Notes: a model not told the origin generated them from the sequence alone. A stretch of DNA of 49,087 nt from Streptomyces cahuitamycinicus (GCF_002891435.1 NZ_POUC01000013.1:1-49087); one strand, 5' to 3'; counted from the first letter of the stretch, positions 25,927 to 34,600 are shown. Made by a program: numbers and translations.

Positions 25927-26697
25927 CTATGCGGCCGTCCAGCCTCCATCCACGGCCATCCCGGCTCCCGTCACGAAGGACGCGCGGTCGCTGCAGAGCC
26001 AGAGGGCCGCCTGCGCCACTTCTGAGGGATGGGCCATGCGCTTCTGCACGGAACGCGCAGTGAACGGACCTGCCAGCGCGGGGGTGTCCTGGAGAGCCTG
26101 CTCCATGAGCTCGGTCCGGGTGCTGCCGACGATCAGGGAGTTGACTCTCACGCCCTGCTGCCCGTACTCGTCTGCCGCGGCCTTCGTCAGTCCCACCACG
26201 GCATGTTTCGCAGCGATGTAGGGGGCCGCCGCTCCCGTGGCAAGGACTCCGGCAACGCTGGCAGTGTTCACGATAGAGCCACCGCGGCCCGACTTCAGCA
26301 TGGCTGAGACCTCGTACTTCAGGCAGTTCCAGACGCCTCGCACGTTGACGTCCATGATCTGGTCGAACAGAGTGTCGTCGGTTTCGTGCAGCGGCGTCCC
26401 CGCCGTCCCCCAGCCTGCGTTGTTGAGGGCGGCGTCCAGCCGCCCGTAGGACTCGACTGCGGTGGCGACCGCTCTCTTGACGTCTTCGGGGCGGGTCACG
26501 TCACCGGGCTCGGCCGTCGCGCGCCCGCCCGCCTCGGCGATCTCCTTGACCAGCCCCTCCAGAAGATCAGCACGGCGGGCCATCAAGACCACTGCTGCTC
26601 CTTCGGCTGCGAACAGTCGGGCGGCACACGCGCCGATACCGCTCGACGCTCCGGTGACGAAAACCGCTTTGCCGTCCAGCATTCCTCGTACGCTCAT
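25927..26697 (-). CDS. Short-chain dehydrogenase/reductase (classical SDR)
   Basis: 256 residues from the ATG at 26697, with GGAGG eleven bases upstream; the longer frame reaching 26868 has no ribosome site. NAD(P)-binding VTGASSGIGACAARLF (TGxxxGxG), NNAGWG, catalytic Ser in IVNTASVAG and the YIAAKHAVVGLTK Tyr-xxx-Lys motif are all present, followed by the usual VNSLIVGSTRTEL. So it should be an active ketoreductase or alcohol dehydrogenase. In a GBL locus an SDR commonly reduces the 6-keto group of the butyrolactone precursor (BarS1/ScbC-like), which is the most likely role here; tailoring of the enediyne is an alternative. Confidence 0.85.
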   Translation of the reverse strand: MSVRGMLDGKAVFVTGASSGIGACAARLFAAEGAAVVLMARRADLLEGLVKEIAEAGGRATAEPGDVTRPEDVKRAVATAVESYGRLDAALNNAGWGTAGTPLHETDDTLFDQIMDVNVRGVWNCLKYEVSAMLKSGRGGSIVNTASVAGVLATGAAAPYIAAKHAVVGLTKAAADEYGQQGVRVNSLIVGSTRTELMEQALQDTPALAGPFTARSVQKRMAHPSEVAQAALWLCSDRASFVTGAGMAVDGGWTAA

Positions 26698-26892
26698 GCC
26701 CGTCCTCCGGCTGCGCCGTAGGCAAGGTGCAGCCCACTGGCATGGTGTGGAAGTGCAGAATCGAACCTCAGATGTGCACGCTGAGCGTAAGCGATGTGAA
26801 GATTTTGCGAGTAGCCTTCGGGGGTCTGAAATCACATCTGTTCCTCGTCGCGCCCGGGAAGCCGGCAACGAGCGTGACGGAGTGCCCTGGCA

Positions 26893-27681
26893 TCACACCA
26901 GCGACTGTCCCCCGTCGACCGTCAGGACGGATCCCGTCACATAGGGGTTGGCCATCAAGAACACGGCTGCAGCCGCCGCTTCCTCGGCCGTCCCGTAGCG
27001 TCCCAGCGGTAGCGTCTCCCCCGCCACGGCGACGGCTGCGTCCGCTCGGGCGGTGTCGGCATCATCGTCCCGCGCAAGAAGGCGACGCCGCAGCGCCGGT
27101 GTGTCGACCACACCGGAGCGGACCGCGTTCACCCTGATGCGCAGCGGTGCCAGTTCCACCGCGAGGGCTTTGGCAAGGCCCTCGCACGCCGCCAACGAGG
27201 CGACCGCTGCGGCCGCCTGGGAGATGGGGCGCGCGGCGTAGATGCCGGACATGTAGGTGATCGAACCGCCCGCAGGCAGGCAGGCTACCGCGGCTCTGGC
27301 CACCGCGTAACCGCCCCAGAACCGTACGTCGAAAGCGTCCTGCACCCGTGACCGGTCCCCCTCCGCCAGGGGAGCACGCGTGCCGGCGCCCGCCGTCACT
27401 AGCACATGGTCAAACGGGCGCAGACCCTCGAGGAGCCGGGGCAGCCGGTCTTCGTCGGTGACATCGGCCGTCACGGTCCGTACCTTCACGGCACCCGCCA
27501 GCGAGTCTGCTGCGATCTGCAGCCGAGCCGTGTCCCGAGCCACGAGGACGGGCGATGCCCGGACATCGACGAGCAGCCGAGCGGTCGCCAGTCCGATACC
27601 CGAGCTTCCGCCGACGATCAGAACGTTCTGCCCGGCCAGCGCTGCCGGGAGGGGGGAGCGAACAGGAACCGGATCGTTCAC
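26893..27681 (-). CDS. SDR-fold protein lacking the Tyr-xxx-Lys motif
   Basis: 262 residues from the GTG at 27681 after GGAGG. The N-terminus VLIVGGSSGIGLATARLL is a good dinucleotide-binding site and VTAGAG replaces NNAG. Where SDRs carry YxxxK, this protein reads QAAAAVASLAACEGLAK, with neither Tyr nor Lys, although the Ser strand (ITYMSGIYAA) and the downstream VNAVRSGVVDTPALRRRL are preserved. It may bind cofactor without normal catalysis, like the atypical SDRs (NmrA-like sensors), or use other residues. It lies between the receptor gene and the SDR at 25927, all leftward. Confidence 0.8.
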   Translation of the reverse strand: MNDPVPVRSPLPAALAGQNVLIVGGSSGIGLATARLLVDVRASPVLVARDTARLQIAADSLAGAVKVRTVTADVTDEDRLPRLLEGLRPFDHVLVTAGAGTRAPLAEGDRSRVQDAFDVRFWGGYAVARAAVACLPAGGSITYMSGIYAARPISQAAAAVASLAACEGLAKALAVELAPLRIRVNAVRSGVVDTPALRRRLLARDDDADTARADAAVAVAGETLPLGRYGTAEEAAAAAVFLMANPYVTGSVLTVDGGQSLV

Positions 27682-27773
27682 AGGACCTCCGAGAGGCGAC
27701 GGCAGGCTCCGCTCCCAGCCCTCCGGCCGGTGCGCAAAAGCCCTCTTGCTCCGACATGGGCGATGGGCGGCGG

Positions 27774-28403
27774 TCAGGCAACCAAGTCGGTCGCCCGCTG
27801 GACGCTGGCGTCGATGCGCTGAACCGTACTGTCGTCGGCGATGCCCGGAAGCAGCACCTTCCACATCTCGACGATGCGCGCCGGAAGATCAGCACGCTGG
27901 CACACCAGGTCGGAGTAGAGCTGGACTCCCGTACACGCGCCGACCACGAACTCGGCCAGAGAGCGCGGAACCACGTGCTCGCGCAGTTCCCCAAACTCCT
28001 GGGCGCCCACGAAGCAGTCCTCGATGAGGTGTTCCCACGCCTCGTAGGACGCGGTCTCGCGCAGCCCGAACCCTACCTGCTCCACACCGAGGCGGACACC
28101 GGCACGCAGAATCGGGTCACGCTGGAGCTGGCAGGACCACACCAGGGTCATGTCGACGACCCGTTGCAGCCCTTGCGACGTCAGCCTCGGCACGACCGTG
28201 CCGGGCTGAGAGTTCATCACCGTACGGGCGAGTTCTTCCTTGTTCGGGAAGTGGAAGTACACCGCCCCCAGCGTCACGCCGGCCCGTTGCATGATCTGCC
28301 GCATGCTCGCGCCGTTGTAGCCGAACTCGTCGAACACCTCGGCGGCGGCGGAGATGATGGTCTGCCGCGTCTTCACTGCTCGGTCCTGCTTCAGGTGCGC
28401 CAT
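27774..28403 (-). CDS. Gamma-butyrolactone receptor-type TetR repressor (ArpA/ScbR family)
   Basis: 209 residues from the ATG at 28403; a longer frame upstream overlaps the divergent promoter and is unlikely. The DNA-binding domain DEFGYNGASMRQIMQRAGVTLGAVYFHF is that of ArpA/ScbR proteins, and Trp123 (YEAWEHL) is at the ligand-contact position conserved in GBL receptors. It lies 117 bases from the divergent afsA-type gene, the classic scbR/scbA layout. By family it represses its own gene and afsA until the butyrolactone binds. Confidence 0.85.
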   Translation of the reverse strand: MAHLKQDRAVKTRQTIISAAAEVFDEFGYNGASMRQIMQRAGVTLGAVYFHFPNKEELARTVMNSQPGTVVPRLTSQGLQRVVDMTLVWSCQLQRDPILRAGVRLGVEQVGFGLRETASYEAWEHLIEDCFVGAQEFGELREHVVPRSLAEFVVGACTGVQLYSDLVCQRADLPARIVEMWKVLLPGIADDSTVQRIDASVQRATDLVA

Positions 28404-28430
28404 GGGGGAATCCGAACTCTCTATCGACAA

Positions 28431-28453
28431 ACAAAACGAACATACTTTATTTT
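28431..28453. promoter_or_regulatory. Imperfect palindrome between receptor and afsA-type gene
   Basis: AAAACGAA-N5-TTTATTTT is an imperfect inverted repeat centred in the 117-base divergent gap, the expected position of a GBL-receptor operator. It shares CGAAC plus an AT/T-rich tract ending TTTTC with 24643-24661. Confidence 0.5.
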
Positions 28454-28519
28454 CAAGACTTGGGTCAACGGCCGACAGGCCGTGAGGAGGCCCTTCCGTA
28501 CACCTCCAGGGGGAGAGGC

Positions 28520-29476
28520 ATGCTCGTACCGACGGAACGCCCCGTATCAACTCCCAACGCACTGACGACCACCGTGCCGAAGGAGTACGTCCACAGAGCG
28601 GCTCTGGCCGAGGTCTTCCTGACCGACTGGACCACGACATCACCGGACACCTTCACGATCACGGCCCAGTGGCCTCGCTGTCACGGCTTCTACGCCTCCG
28701 CACATGGGCTGTACGACCCGATGCTGCTGTCCGAGACAGTCCGGCAGGCAAGCATCCTGCTCTCCCACGCTGGATACGGCGTGCCGTTCGGGCAGCAGGT
28801 CAGCTGGTCTCGTTTCCAATACACGGTCAATCCCGATGCGATGCGCATCGAGCTCACCCCGGCCGAACTGCGGCTTGAGGTGACCTGCGCCGTCAGGTAT
28901 CGCCGTGAGCTGCCGGCCGCTTTCACCATGCACTTCCAGATCCTGCGCGGCGCATCGCTGCTGGGTGAGGCCACCACCGTCTCCAACTGCCACCCCACGG
29001 CCGTCTACAAACGGCTGCGGGGCGGGCGTGACGTCGGACGGGTCTTCGCCGAAGCGCCTCAGCCCACGCCGCCGTTGCCCGGGGCGGACTGCGGACGCGA
29101 CCGCCTCCAGGACGTCGTCCTGTCGCCGTGCGAGCAGCCACGCCGCTGGCAGCTGCGCGTCGACACGATGCATCCGGTGCTCTTCGACCATCCCGTCGAT
29201 CACATACCCGGGATGCTCCTCCTGGAAGCGGCACGCCAGGCCGCGCACGCCGCTCCTCCCTCCGGAGGAGAGCGCTGGCCGGTATCGATGGAAGTGGCGT
29301 TCCACCGCTACGTGGAACTCAACACCCCATGCTGGATCACCGCCGACCCGGTCACCTCGCAGCTCGACGGACATGACAAGGAACTGCGGATACAAGCTAT
29401 CCAAGGCGATGGAACCGCCTTCACCGCGAGGATCGCGGTCGCCCACGTCTCCGGTGGCACCGAGCGGGCGGCCTAG
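28520..29476 (+). CDS. AfsA-family butyrolactone biosynthesis protein
   Basis: 318 residues from the ATG at 28520 after GGGAGAGG. Two AfsA hotdog repeats are visible: residues about 20-155 (VHRAALAEVFLTDW, HGLYDPMLLSETVRQASILLSHAGYGVP) and 205-310 (HPVLFDHPVDHIPGMLLLEAARQA). The sequence DHPxDHIPGMLL is the family signature. AfsA joins a beta-ketoacyl-ACP unit to dihydroxyacetone phosphate, the key step in gamma-butyrolactone or butenolide signal formation. With the divergent receptor and nearby SDRs this makes a complete signalling locus that probably times expression of the adjacent enediyne cluster (inference). Confidence 0.92.
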   Translation: MLVPTERPVSTPNALTTTVPKEYVHRAALAEVFLTDWTTTSPDTFTITAQWPRCHGFYASAHGLYDPMLLSETVRQASILLSHAGYGVPFGQQVSWSRFQYTVNPDAMRIELTPAELRLEVTCAVRYRRELPAAFTMHFQILRGASLLGEATTVSNCHPTAVYKRLRGGRDVGRVFAEAPQPTPPLPGADCGRDRLQDVVLSPCEQPRRWQLRVDTMHPVLFDHPVDHIPGMLLLEAARQAAHAAPPSGGERWPVSMEVAFHRYVELNTPCWITADPVTSQLDGHDKELRIQAIQGDGTAFTARIAVAHVSGGTERAA

Positions 29477-29644
29477 CCGGCACCACTGTCCCCACAGCGG
29501 AAGCCTGACTGGTCCACCAAGACGGGGCGAAACTCGAAGTAACCCACATGCCCCAGGGGTCCCTGCACTGTGAGCGCCCGATGAGGTCGCGTGTTCTGGT
29601 GCCGGGCATCGCAAGGCGCCGGAAGGCCCCCCTCCTGTTGGGGG

Positions 29645-29678
29645 TGCCCCCGCTCGAGCGGAGTCGAGAGTGGGGGCA
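29645..29678. terminator. Compound hairpin (TGCCCCC...GGGGGCA with inner CTCGA/TCGAG)
   Basis: Outer arms TGCCCCC and GGGGGCA, inner arms CTCGA and TCGAG around GCGGAG. This resembles a palindromic element seen often in Streptomyces intergenic regions. It likely ends afsA transcription. Confidence 0.45.
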
Positions 29679-29836
29679 GGAGCTACCAGGACTTTTCGGC
29701 AACCCGGCGAGGCTCGGTGCCAGACCACGCGACCCGGGCGCGCAGCATGCAAGGACCCTGAGCGGGCGAAGGTGTGCGTCCCTCGTGCCGACACGGAGGC
29801 ACCCGTCACAAACAGCCCGCCGGGCGGCCAACTCGG

Positions 29837-29873
29837 CGGTCGGGAGGCCCCCTTTCGAGGCGCCTCCCGACCG
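29837..29873. terminator. 12-bp perfect stem, 13-base loop
   Basis: CGGTCGGGAGGC pairs perfectly with GCCTCCCGACCG. No T tract follows, as is usual for Streptomyces terminators. Confidence 0.5.
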
Positions 29874-29950
29874 TGCGATCAACGGGCCCCGCTGAACCTC
29901 GAAGCACTACCTCGGCCTCCCCATGCCTTCCTCACGGAGACGTTCAGATC

Positions 29951-31741
29951 ATGGAGCAAAGCGCTGCTGTTCTCCAGGCCCCAGGTCACGGGAGACGGCT
30001 GGAAACCTCCCAGTCCGCACAGGCTTCCCCCAGAGGCTGCTTCTCTCAGAGCGATTCATCCACACCGCGGCGCCAGTACCGGGTCAAGGTCCCCATGCGG
30101 ATCGTGGAGTCGGCGTTCTACTCCGACGCTGCGCTGAGCGTCTACATGAAGGTAAAAGCACTGTGCCGAAGACCCGAGGGCTGCACAGCGTCAACGGCCA
30201 CCCTGGCCAGGTACCTGAGGTTGTCCACGTCCACGGTGGAGCGGGGCCTCGCCCAGCTGCGGCACCCAGCCCCGGACGGTGTGGTGGAACTCGCCGAGAG
30301 TACAAGGCGGTCGCTGCCCGGTGGGTACGGGACGACGGCACGCCGTCGCGTGCGGGCGATGACTTCCGCGGAGCGCTTTGTGTGGCTGCCCCTGAACGCG
30401 AGCGAGGAGCTGCGTCCCCGCCTGCTGCGCGCCCTGGCTGTGATCTCTCATGCCGTGATACGGAACATCCCCTTGACCATAGGTGAGTTGGCAGCGCGCC
30501 TGCGCCATCACTCGGGCAGGCAGGCGGGAAGTCCGATCACCGTGGGGGCCGCCAGCCGGATTGTGAACGCCTTGGAGGCGGCGCGCTGGATCGTCGTGGA
30601 TCGTCGTGCCGGCCCGCAGGGACGTCACCATTTCCGCCTTCCCGACAGGGCGTGGCCACTCCCCCGTGAAGGAAGCGAAACAGGCGTTGGCACCGCTGCA
30701 GAATCCGTCGGTACGCGCGGATCACGTCCCACAGTTGATGAGGGATCGGGTTCCGCAACCGGTGACGGATCGCTCGCGTTCAAGGAAGACCACAGAATTG
30801 ACCGACCTGACGACGGGGGCACGCCTTGCTCACCCGCCGTAGGCGAACCTCCCTCCACCGCGCCAACGCGCAAGGGCGTACGCGCCACCGGCGGAATGTC
30901 TGCAGTACCGAGCAGCGGCACCCCGGCCGCACCTGCGCCCGCACGGCCGGCACAGGATGGCGCGGACACCACTCCTCTCGCATCAGTGCGCCTTCCAGGA
31001 CACTCCCGCGTCGGCTATCACGGGCCGCGGCTGACCTACAGCCACCGGGTACACGACATACTCGAGCCCGTCCGGTGGCTGCTGCCCCGCACCAACGTCT
31101 ACGTGCAACGCCTGATCGGCCGGGAGATCGGCAGCCAGCTGCGCCAGGGCACCGAGGCCGGGCGGCTGCGAGCCCGGCTCACCACGCGCCTCGCCCAGAT
31201 CATCGTCGAGGACATCCGCGACCCGGGCCGTTGGCTCCTGGGAGTGGCACTCCCCCGCTGGGGCTGCGCCGACCCCGACTGCGAGTCCGGCGTGCTGTGG
31301 TCCAGCGGTATGCGCTGTCGCGCCTGCGCGGAGGCGGCCGCGGACCGCCGGGCAACTACGGTGCGTGCTGCGCCCGAACGAGCGCGTGCACCCGAACCGC
31401 ACGGTGATCTTCGGGCGTCGCCACGAGCCCCGGAGCACCGGGCCCCAGCCCCTGCTCGGGAGACATGTCCCGCATGCGAACGCCCCTACCGGGCCGGCGG
31501 CAAGGGCCTGTGCGCTGACTGCCGCCCCTCTCCCCTGCCGGCGGATCCGGTTGCCGCTGTGCACCCGCAGTGCCGGGGCACAGGGCCCGGCGGTTGCGGC
31601 CGTCCCACCGCCACCGGAATGTGCTGGCGCTGCCGCCTGAGCCGAGGTCCCTCAGCGGCGCGCTCAGCTCATCGCCCTGGGGGAGGCTTTGCCCCCTCGG
31701 TGGTTACTGCGCCCACGGGGCGATCGGGTACCACGGGATGA
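29951..31741 (+). CDS. Plasmid-type helix-turn-helix protein with C-terminal zinc ribbons
   Basis: 596 residues from the ATG at 29951; the frame is open to 29774 but this ATG begins a sensible N-terminus. Residues about 45-160 form a HTH_36-like winged helix (ALSVYMKVKALC...STATLARYLRLSTSTVERGLAQL) and a second HTH follows (LTIGELAARLRHH). The middle is Pro/Thr-rich linker. The C-terminus has several paired cysteines (CADPDCESGVLW, RCRACAEAA, CPACERPYRAGGKGLCADC, CRGTGPGGCGRP, CWRCRLSRG), i.e. three or four zinc-ribbon knuckles. Similar HTH proteins occur on actinomycete linear plasmids and may be replication or regulatory factors; I cannot name it. Its 3' end overlaps the convergent membrane-protein gene by 38 bases. 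Confidence 0.65.
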   Translation: MEQSAAVLQAPGHGRRLETSQSAQASPRGCFSQSDSSTPRRQYRVKVPMRIVESAFYSDAALSVYMKVKALCRRPEGCTASTATLARYLRLSTSTVERGLAQLRHPAPDGVVELAESTRRSLPGGYGTTARRRVRAMTSAERFVWLPLNASEELRPRLLRALAVISHAVIRNIPLTIGELAARLRHHSGRQAGSPITVGAASRIVNALEAARWIVVDRRAGPQGRHHFRLPDRAWPLPREGSETGVGTAAESVGTRGSRPTVDEGSGSATGDGSLAFKEDHRIDRPDDGGTPCSPAVGEPPSTAPTRKGVRATGGMSAVPSSGTPAAPAPARPAQDGADTTPLASVRLPGHSRVGYHGPRLTYSHRVHDILEPVRWLLPRTNVYVQRLIGREIGSQLRQGTEAGRLRARLTTRLAQIIVEDIRDPGRWLLGVALPRWGCADPDCESGVLWSSGMRCRACAEAAADRRATTVRAAPERARAPEPHGDLRASPRAPEHRAPAPARETCPACERPYRAGGKGLCADCRPSPLPADPVAAVHPQCRGTGPGGCGRPTATGMCWRCRLSRGPSAARSAHRPGGGFAPSVVTAPTGRSGTTG

Positions 31742-32699
31742 TCTCTCGCCTGGCCAGCAAGCGGACGTCCCAGTACAGCAAGGTGAAGACACCGGCCACC
31801 AGGAGGGCGGCCGCGGTGACGACCGCCATCCGGCCCGGCTTCCGCGCCAGCCATGCGTGCAGTCGGCCACCTGCGACGAATGTCAGGACGAAGAAGAAGA
31901 CCGCCATGACCACGATGTTTCCGAGGGACTGCAGCGCGAAGGCCGCCGCACCGTAGAGGGGATTGCCGCTCTCCGCTGCGTCTCTGAAGAGCTGGCGGAA
32001 CAACGGAAAGGGACGGCCGATGAGGAAGCCACCGATCAGAATGCCCATGAACAGAGACTGCGCATGGGGGAATCTCACGGACAGCCGGGTGAACGGATCA
32101 CGGACGTACCCGAGAGCGGCCAGGCCCATGTAGAGCATGGCCAGGCCGATCACCCCGAAAGTGATCATTGCCTGGACGGAGCGCCCCGAAAGAACGCCAG
32201 GCACCGACTCAGCCTGCGAGAACTGGGGCATCGATGTACCAGCCAGGCCGACGATTACGCCGTACAGGGCGGAGACGGCTACGGTGCCGAGCGAGAGCCA
32301 TCCCAGCGGCCTGAGCGACTGCGCGAAGCGCTCCCATCGACCATGGGCCGAATCCATCATCGGGGCGACGGCGCCGAAGGCTGCGATGTTGCAAGCAGTG
32401 AAGGTACCGGCCAGGCCCGAGGCGAACGCGAACGCAATACCCGCCGCGACAGAGGTGAGTGGTGCGTCCTCCGCACTGTGGCCGAGGACCCCCTCCGCGA
32501 TGGTGCCGCCGATCGTCTGATCCACGAACTTGGCGGACCACACCACCGTGAGCAGGAAGCCAGCCAGGCTGCTGAGGGCCAGCACGAGCCCTCGGCGCCG
32601 CACAGGCGAATGTCCGCTGAGCGGTTCTCCGCCGAGTCCCCGCGCGGCTTCTCGCACCGGCAGTGCTTCAGTCAGTTCTTCCATACGCGCCACAGCCAT
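31704..32699 (-). CDS. Polytopic membrane protein (DsbD/CcdA- or LysE-like topology)
   Basis: 331 residues from the ATG at 32699 (another in-frame ATG at 32684). About eight hydrophobic segments. The repeats GIAFAFASGLAGTFTACNIAAFGAVAP and MGILIGGFLIGRPFPLFRQLF recall the pseudo-symmetric half-repeats of thiol-disulfide transporters of the DsbD/CcdA group, although only one Cys (TACN) is present. It could carry reducing equivalents or small ions; I do not assign a substrate. Two palindromes lie upstream (32809-32826 and 32887-32909), suggesting a dedicated regulator. Confidence 0.6.
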   Translation of the reverse strand: MAVARMEELTEALPVREAARGLGGEPLSGHSPVRRRGLVLALSSLAGFLLTVVWSAKFVDQTIGGTIAEGVLGHSAEDAPLTSVAAGIAFAFASGLAGTFTACNIAAFGAVAPMMDSAHGRWERFAQSLRPLGWLSLGTVAVSALYGVIVGLAGTSMPQFSQAESVPGVLSGRSVQAMITFGVIGLAMLYMGLAALGYVRDPFTRLSVRFPHAQSLFMGILIGGFLIGRPFPLFRQLFRDAAESGNPLYGAAAFALQSLGNIVVMAVFFFVLTFVAGGRLHAWLARKPGRMAVVTAAALLVAGVFTLLYWDVRLLARREIIPWYPIAPWAQ

Positions 32700-32808
32700 G
32701 CCTCTCAGTGCATCGTCCGACGGCTTCTGCGTCGGCAGGAGGTCGAGCCCCTGGGTCCGCCGCGTACGCAGCAGGGTATGGAAACTGAAGCGGTCGTCCT
32801 TCTTCCAG

Positions 32809-32826
32809 CGTGCCGAGCTCGGCACG
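32809..32826. promoter_or_regulatory. 18-bp perfect palindrome CGTGCCGAGCTCGGCACG
   Basis: Perfect dyad about 110 bases upstream of the leftward membrane-protein start. Candidate operator for an unknown dimeric regulator. Confidence 0.4.
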
Positions 32827-32886
32827 GCACGCTGTCCTCGTTTGAGGTGCACCGCTCCCCCGGACTGCCGGGCCGTGCCTTCTCTC

Positions 32887-32909
32887 CTTCTATTACGGCG
32901 TAATAGAAG
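32887..32909. repeat. parS-like palindrome 1 (ATTACG-N-CGTAAT core, 11-1-11 dyad)
   Basis: Perfect 23-bp dyad beginning CTTCTATTACG around one central G. It has the same core as four other copies around parA/parB but with CT/AG instead of TG/CA flanks. Confidence 0.55.
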
Positions 32910-32976
32910 GTCTCTGTGACTGCAGTCTGAGGCGCGACCCCCAGCGGGCTGCTCCGCCAGCCCGGCAGCCTCATAC

Positions 32977-33263
32977 GTTCCGGACCTGTTCCAGCGGGAC
33001 TTCACCGCCACTGAGGGCGGAAGTACCGGGGCGACATCACGTATCTCCCGCTCGCAGGCGGCGAGTTCCTCTGCGTCGCGACCGTGCTGGACTGCTTCAG
33101 CCGCAAGGTCGCCGGCTGGTCCATCGCTGGCCACATGCGCACCGGCCTGGTCACCGACGCACTGCAGACGGCGGCCTCGACCCGTGACGGTCCCGCGGAC
33201 AACGAGCAGTGGTGCACACGCTTGTGGGAACTCACTACTCGCCGCGAGGCCCAGGAATCGTAA
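32977..33263 (+). pseudogene. IS3-family transposase (OrfB) remnant
   Basis: VPDLFQRDFTA is read in one frame and, after a one-base shift near 33015-33021, KYRGDITYLPLAGGEFLCVATVLDCFSRK, VAGWSIAGHMRTGLVTDALQTAA in another. This is the start of the IS3-type DDE domain (GDITYLPL holds the first Asp). The reading frame runs on to a TAA at 33261-33263 without the rest of the catalytic domain. A dead fragment of about 290 bases; no ends recognised. Confidence 0.8.
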
Positions 33264-33445
33264 GAAGACCCGCCCCCTGGAGTATTCGCAGGGGTGCGGG
33301 CTTCTTAGCGTTGACCAAGGCGTGAGGCCCACCCAGGTCTCGGGGCACGCCTTCCTCAGGGTTGGGAAGGCCACGGCAGTTATCGAGGCGGCCGGAAGGC
33401 GCAAGGCGGCGATGGGAACGGCGGCCGGGATCGGCCGAGTACCCG

Positions 33446-34600
33446 TCAGCCAGTCCGCGCGGCGGCTTGCTCAGCGAAGGATCGTGCCAGTTCACCGAGC
33501 CGCGCCGGGTCCCTGTCCAGTGCCTTGCTGCTGAGCAGTTGCAGGAGCGTGAAGAAGGCGTCGTCGACCTTCACCCTCGCGTCCAGCAGCATCGCGAGTT
33601 CACCGGGCCTGTCGAACGGCACCCGGCGGGCTTGCTGTTCCGCGCTGGTGTTCTTGCTCTCCGGTGAGGAGGAGTCAGCGCGGGGTTCTGGAACCGCCCC
33701 GGATGCTGCCTGGTTCGCCGGTTCGCCGTCGTGGCCCCTAGCTTCTCGCTGGCCGTTGGCAGGGATTGAGCCGCCTTCCGAGGATCCGGTGGTGATTACG
33801 CCGTAATCACCGGCGGACCTGTTTGCGGTGTCGTCCTTGCCTGCGTCTGCTGGCCGCTGCGGCGAGTGGCGCTTCGACGCGCGCGCCTCCTCTTCCTTCC
33901 CCGCCCGCTCCGCTTTGAGCTTTCCCAGGGCGGCTTGCTGCTGGTCAGCGGGCTTGTTGCCGACCGCGCGCAGCAGGTCGATGCGTTCCTCGCCGATGCG
34001 GGCTTGGAGTTCGGGACTGAGGTTGAGTAGAGCCAAGCGCTGGGAGATCCAGCCCTGCGAGCGGTGGAGGCGTTTGGCGAGGGCTCGCTGGCTGCCGTGA
34101 ATTTCCATGAGCCGCTGGAGAGCTCGGGCTTCGTCGAGTTCCTCGAGGTCCTGGCGGTGGATGTTGGCGACCAGGGCGGATTCGAGGAGTTCTTCGGGGG
34201 TGGAGCCCTGGTCGTCGCTGACCATGACCTTGACGGTGGCGAGGCCGGCCTCGCGGGCAGCGGCGAGGCGGCTGCTGCCGTCGACGACGACGTGGGTGGT
34301 GTCCGGCTCGAGGTCGGCTTCGCGTTCCGGGTTGGCCTTGATGTAGGCGTCGCGGTTCATGACCGTGATGGCCTGCTTCTGGCCGTGGGTCTCCAGACTG
34401 CCCGCGAGGTCGGTGAGGTCGCCGAGGTCGGACCGGGGGTTGTCAGGGTTGAGGCTGACCCGGTGGACGGGGAGCTCGGAGGGCGCGGCGATGCCCTCAG
34501 TGGGGACGCCCGTGGCAGCAGCGACGGCCTGGCGGCGTGCGCTGACTGTGCGCACTCCCCCACCGAACCGTCCGGAGCCCAGTTGGTCGGCCTTGCTCAC
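33446..34600 (-). CDS. parB: ParB-family partition protein
   Basis: 384 residues from the GTG at 34600, which overlaps the parA stop (GTGA). N-terminal ParB motifs: RVSLNPDNPRSDLGDLTDLAGSL, a box II region VVVDGSSRLAAAREAG, then ALVANIHRQDLEELDEARALQRLME and the HTH SQRALAKRLHRSQGWISQRLALLNLS. The canonical GERRxRA CTP-binding box is altered to GSSRLAA. The C-terminal half is a long charged, Ser/Gly-rich linker ending in a short helical dimerisation tail. By family it binds parS and works with ParA to segregate the replicon. Five candidate parS palindromes are nearby, one inside this gene. Confidence 0.9.
   Translation of the reverse strand: MSKADQLGSGRFGGGVRTVSARRQAVAAATGVPTEGIAAPSELPVHRVSLNPDNPRSDLGDLTDLAGSLETHGQKQAITVMNRDAYIKANPEREADLEPDTTHVVVDGSSRLAAAREAGLATVKVMVSDDQGSTPEELLESALVANIHRQDLEELDEARALQRLMEIHGSQRALAKRLHRSQGWISQRLALLNLSPELQARIGEERIDLLRAVGNKPADQQQAALGKLKAERAGKEEEARASKRHSPQRPADAGKDDTANRSAGDYGVITTGSSEGGSIPANGQREARGHDGEPANQAASGAVPEPRADSSSPESKNTSAEQQARRVPFDRPGELAMLLDARVKVDDAFFTLLQLLSSKALDRDPARLGELARSFAEQAAARTG
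33791..33811. repeat. parS-like palindrome 2 (10-1-10), inside parB
   Basis: GTGATTACG-C-CGTAATCAC with a further G/C pair outside: perfect 21-bp dyad within the parB reading frame. Confidence 0.65.

Larger units (their letters stand above)
29477..29950. other. 474-base intergenic region with two strong hairpins
   Basis: No convincing gene. It holds the palindromic elements at 29645-29678 and 29837-29873 and marks the change from BGC-type to plasmid-type content. Confidence 0.5.

Noticed and set aside
25586..26221. Overlapping plus-strand frames of 125-211 residues
   Set aside because: Pro/Arg-rich, mutually overlapping, no ribosome site; partly antisense to an SDR gene.
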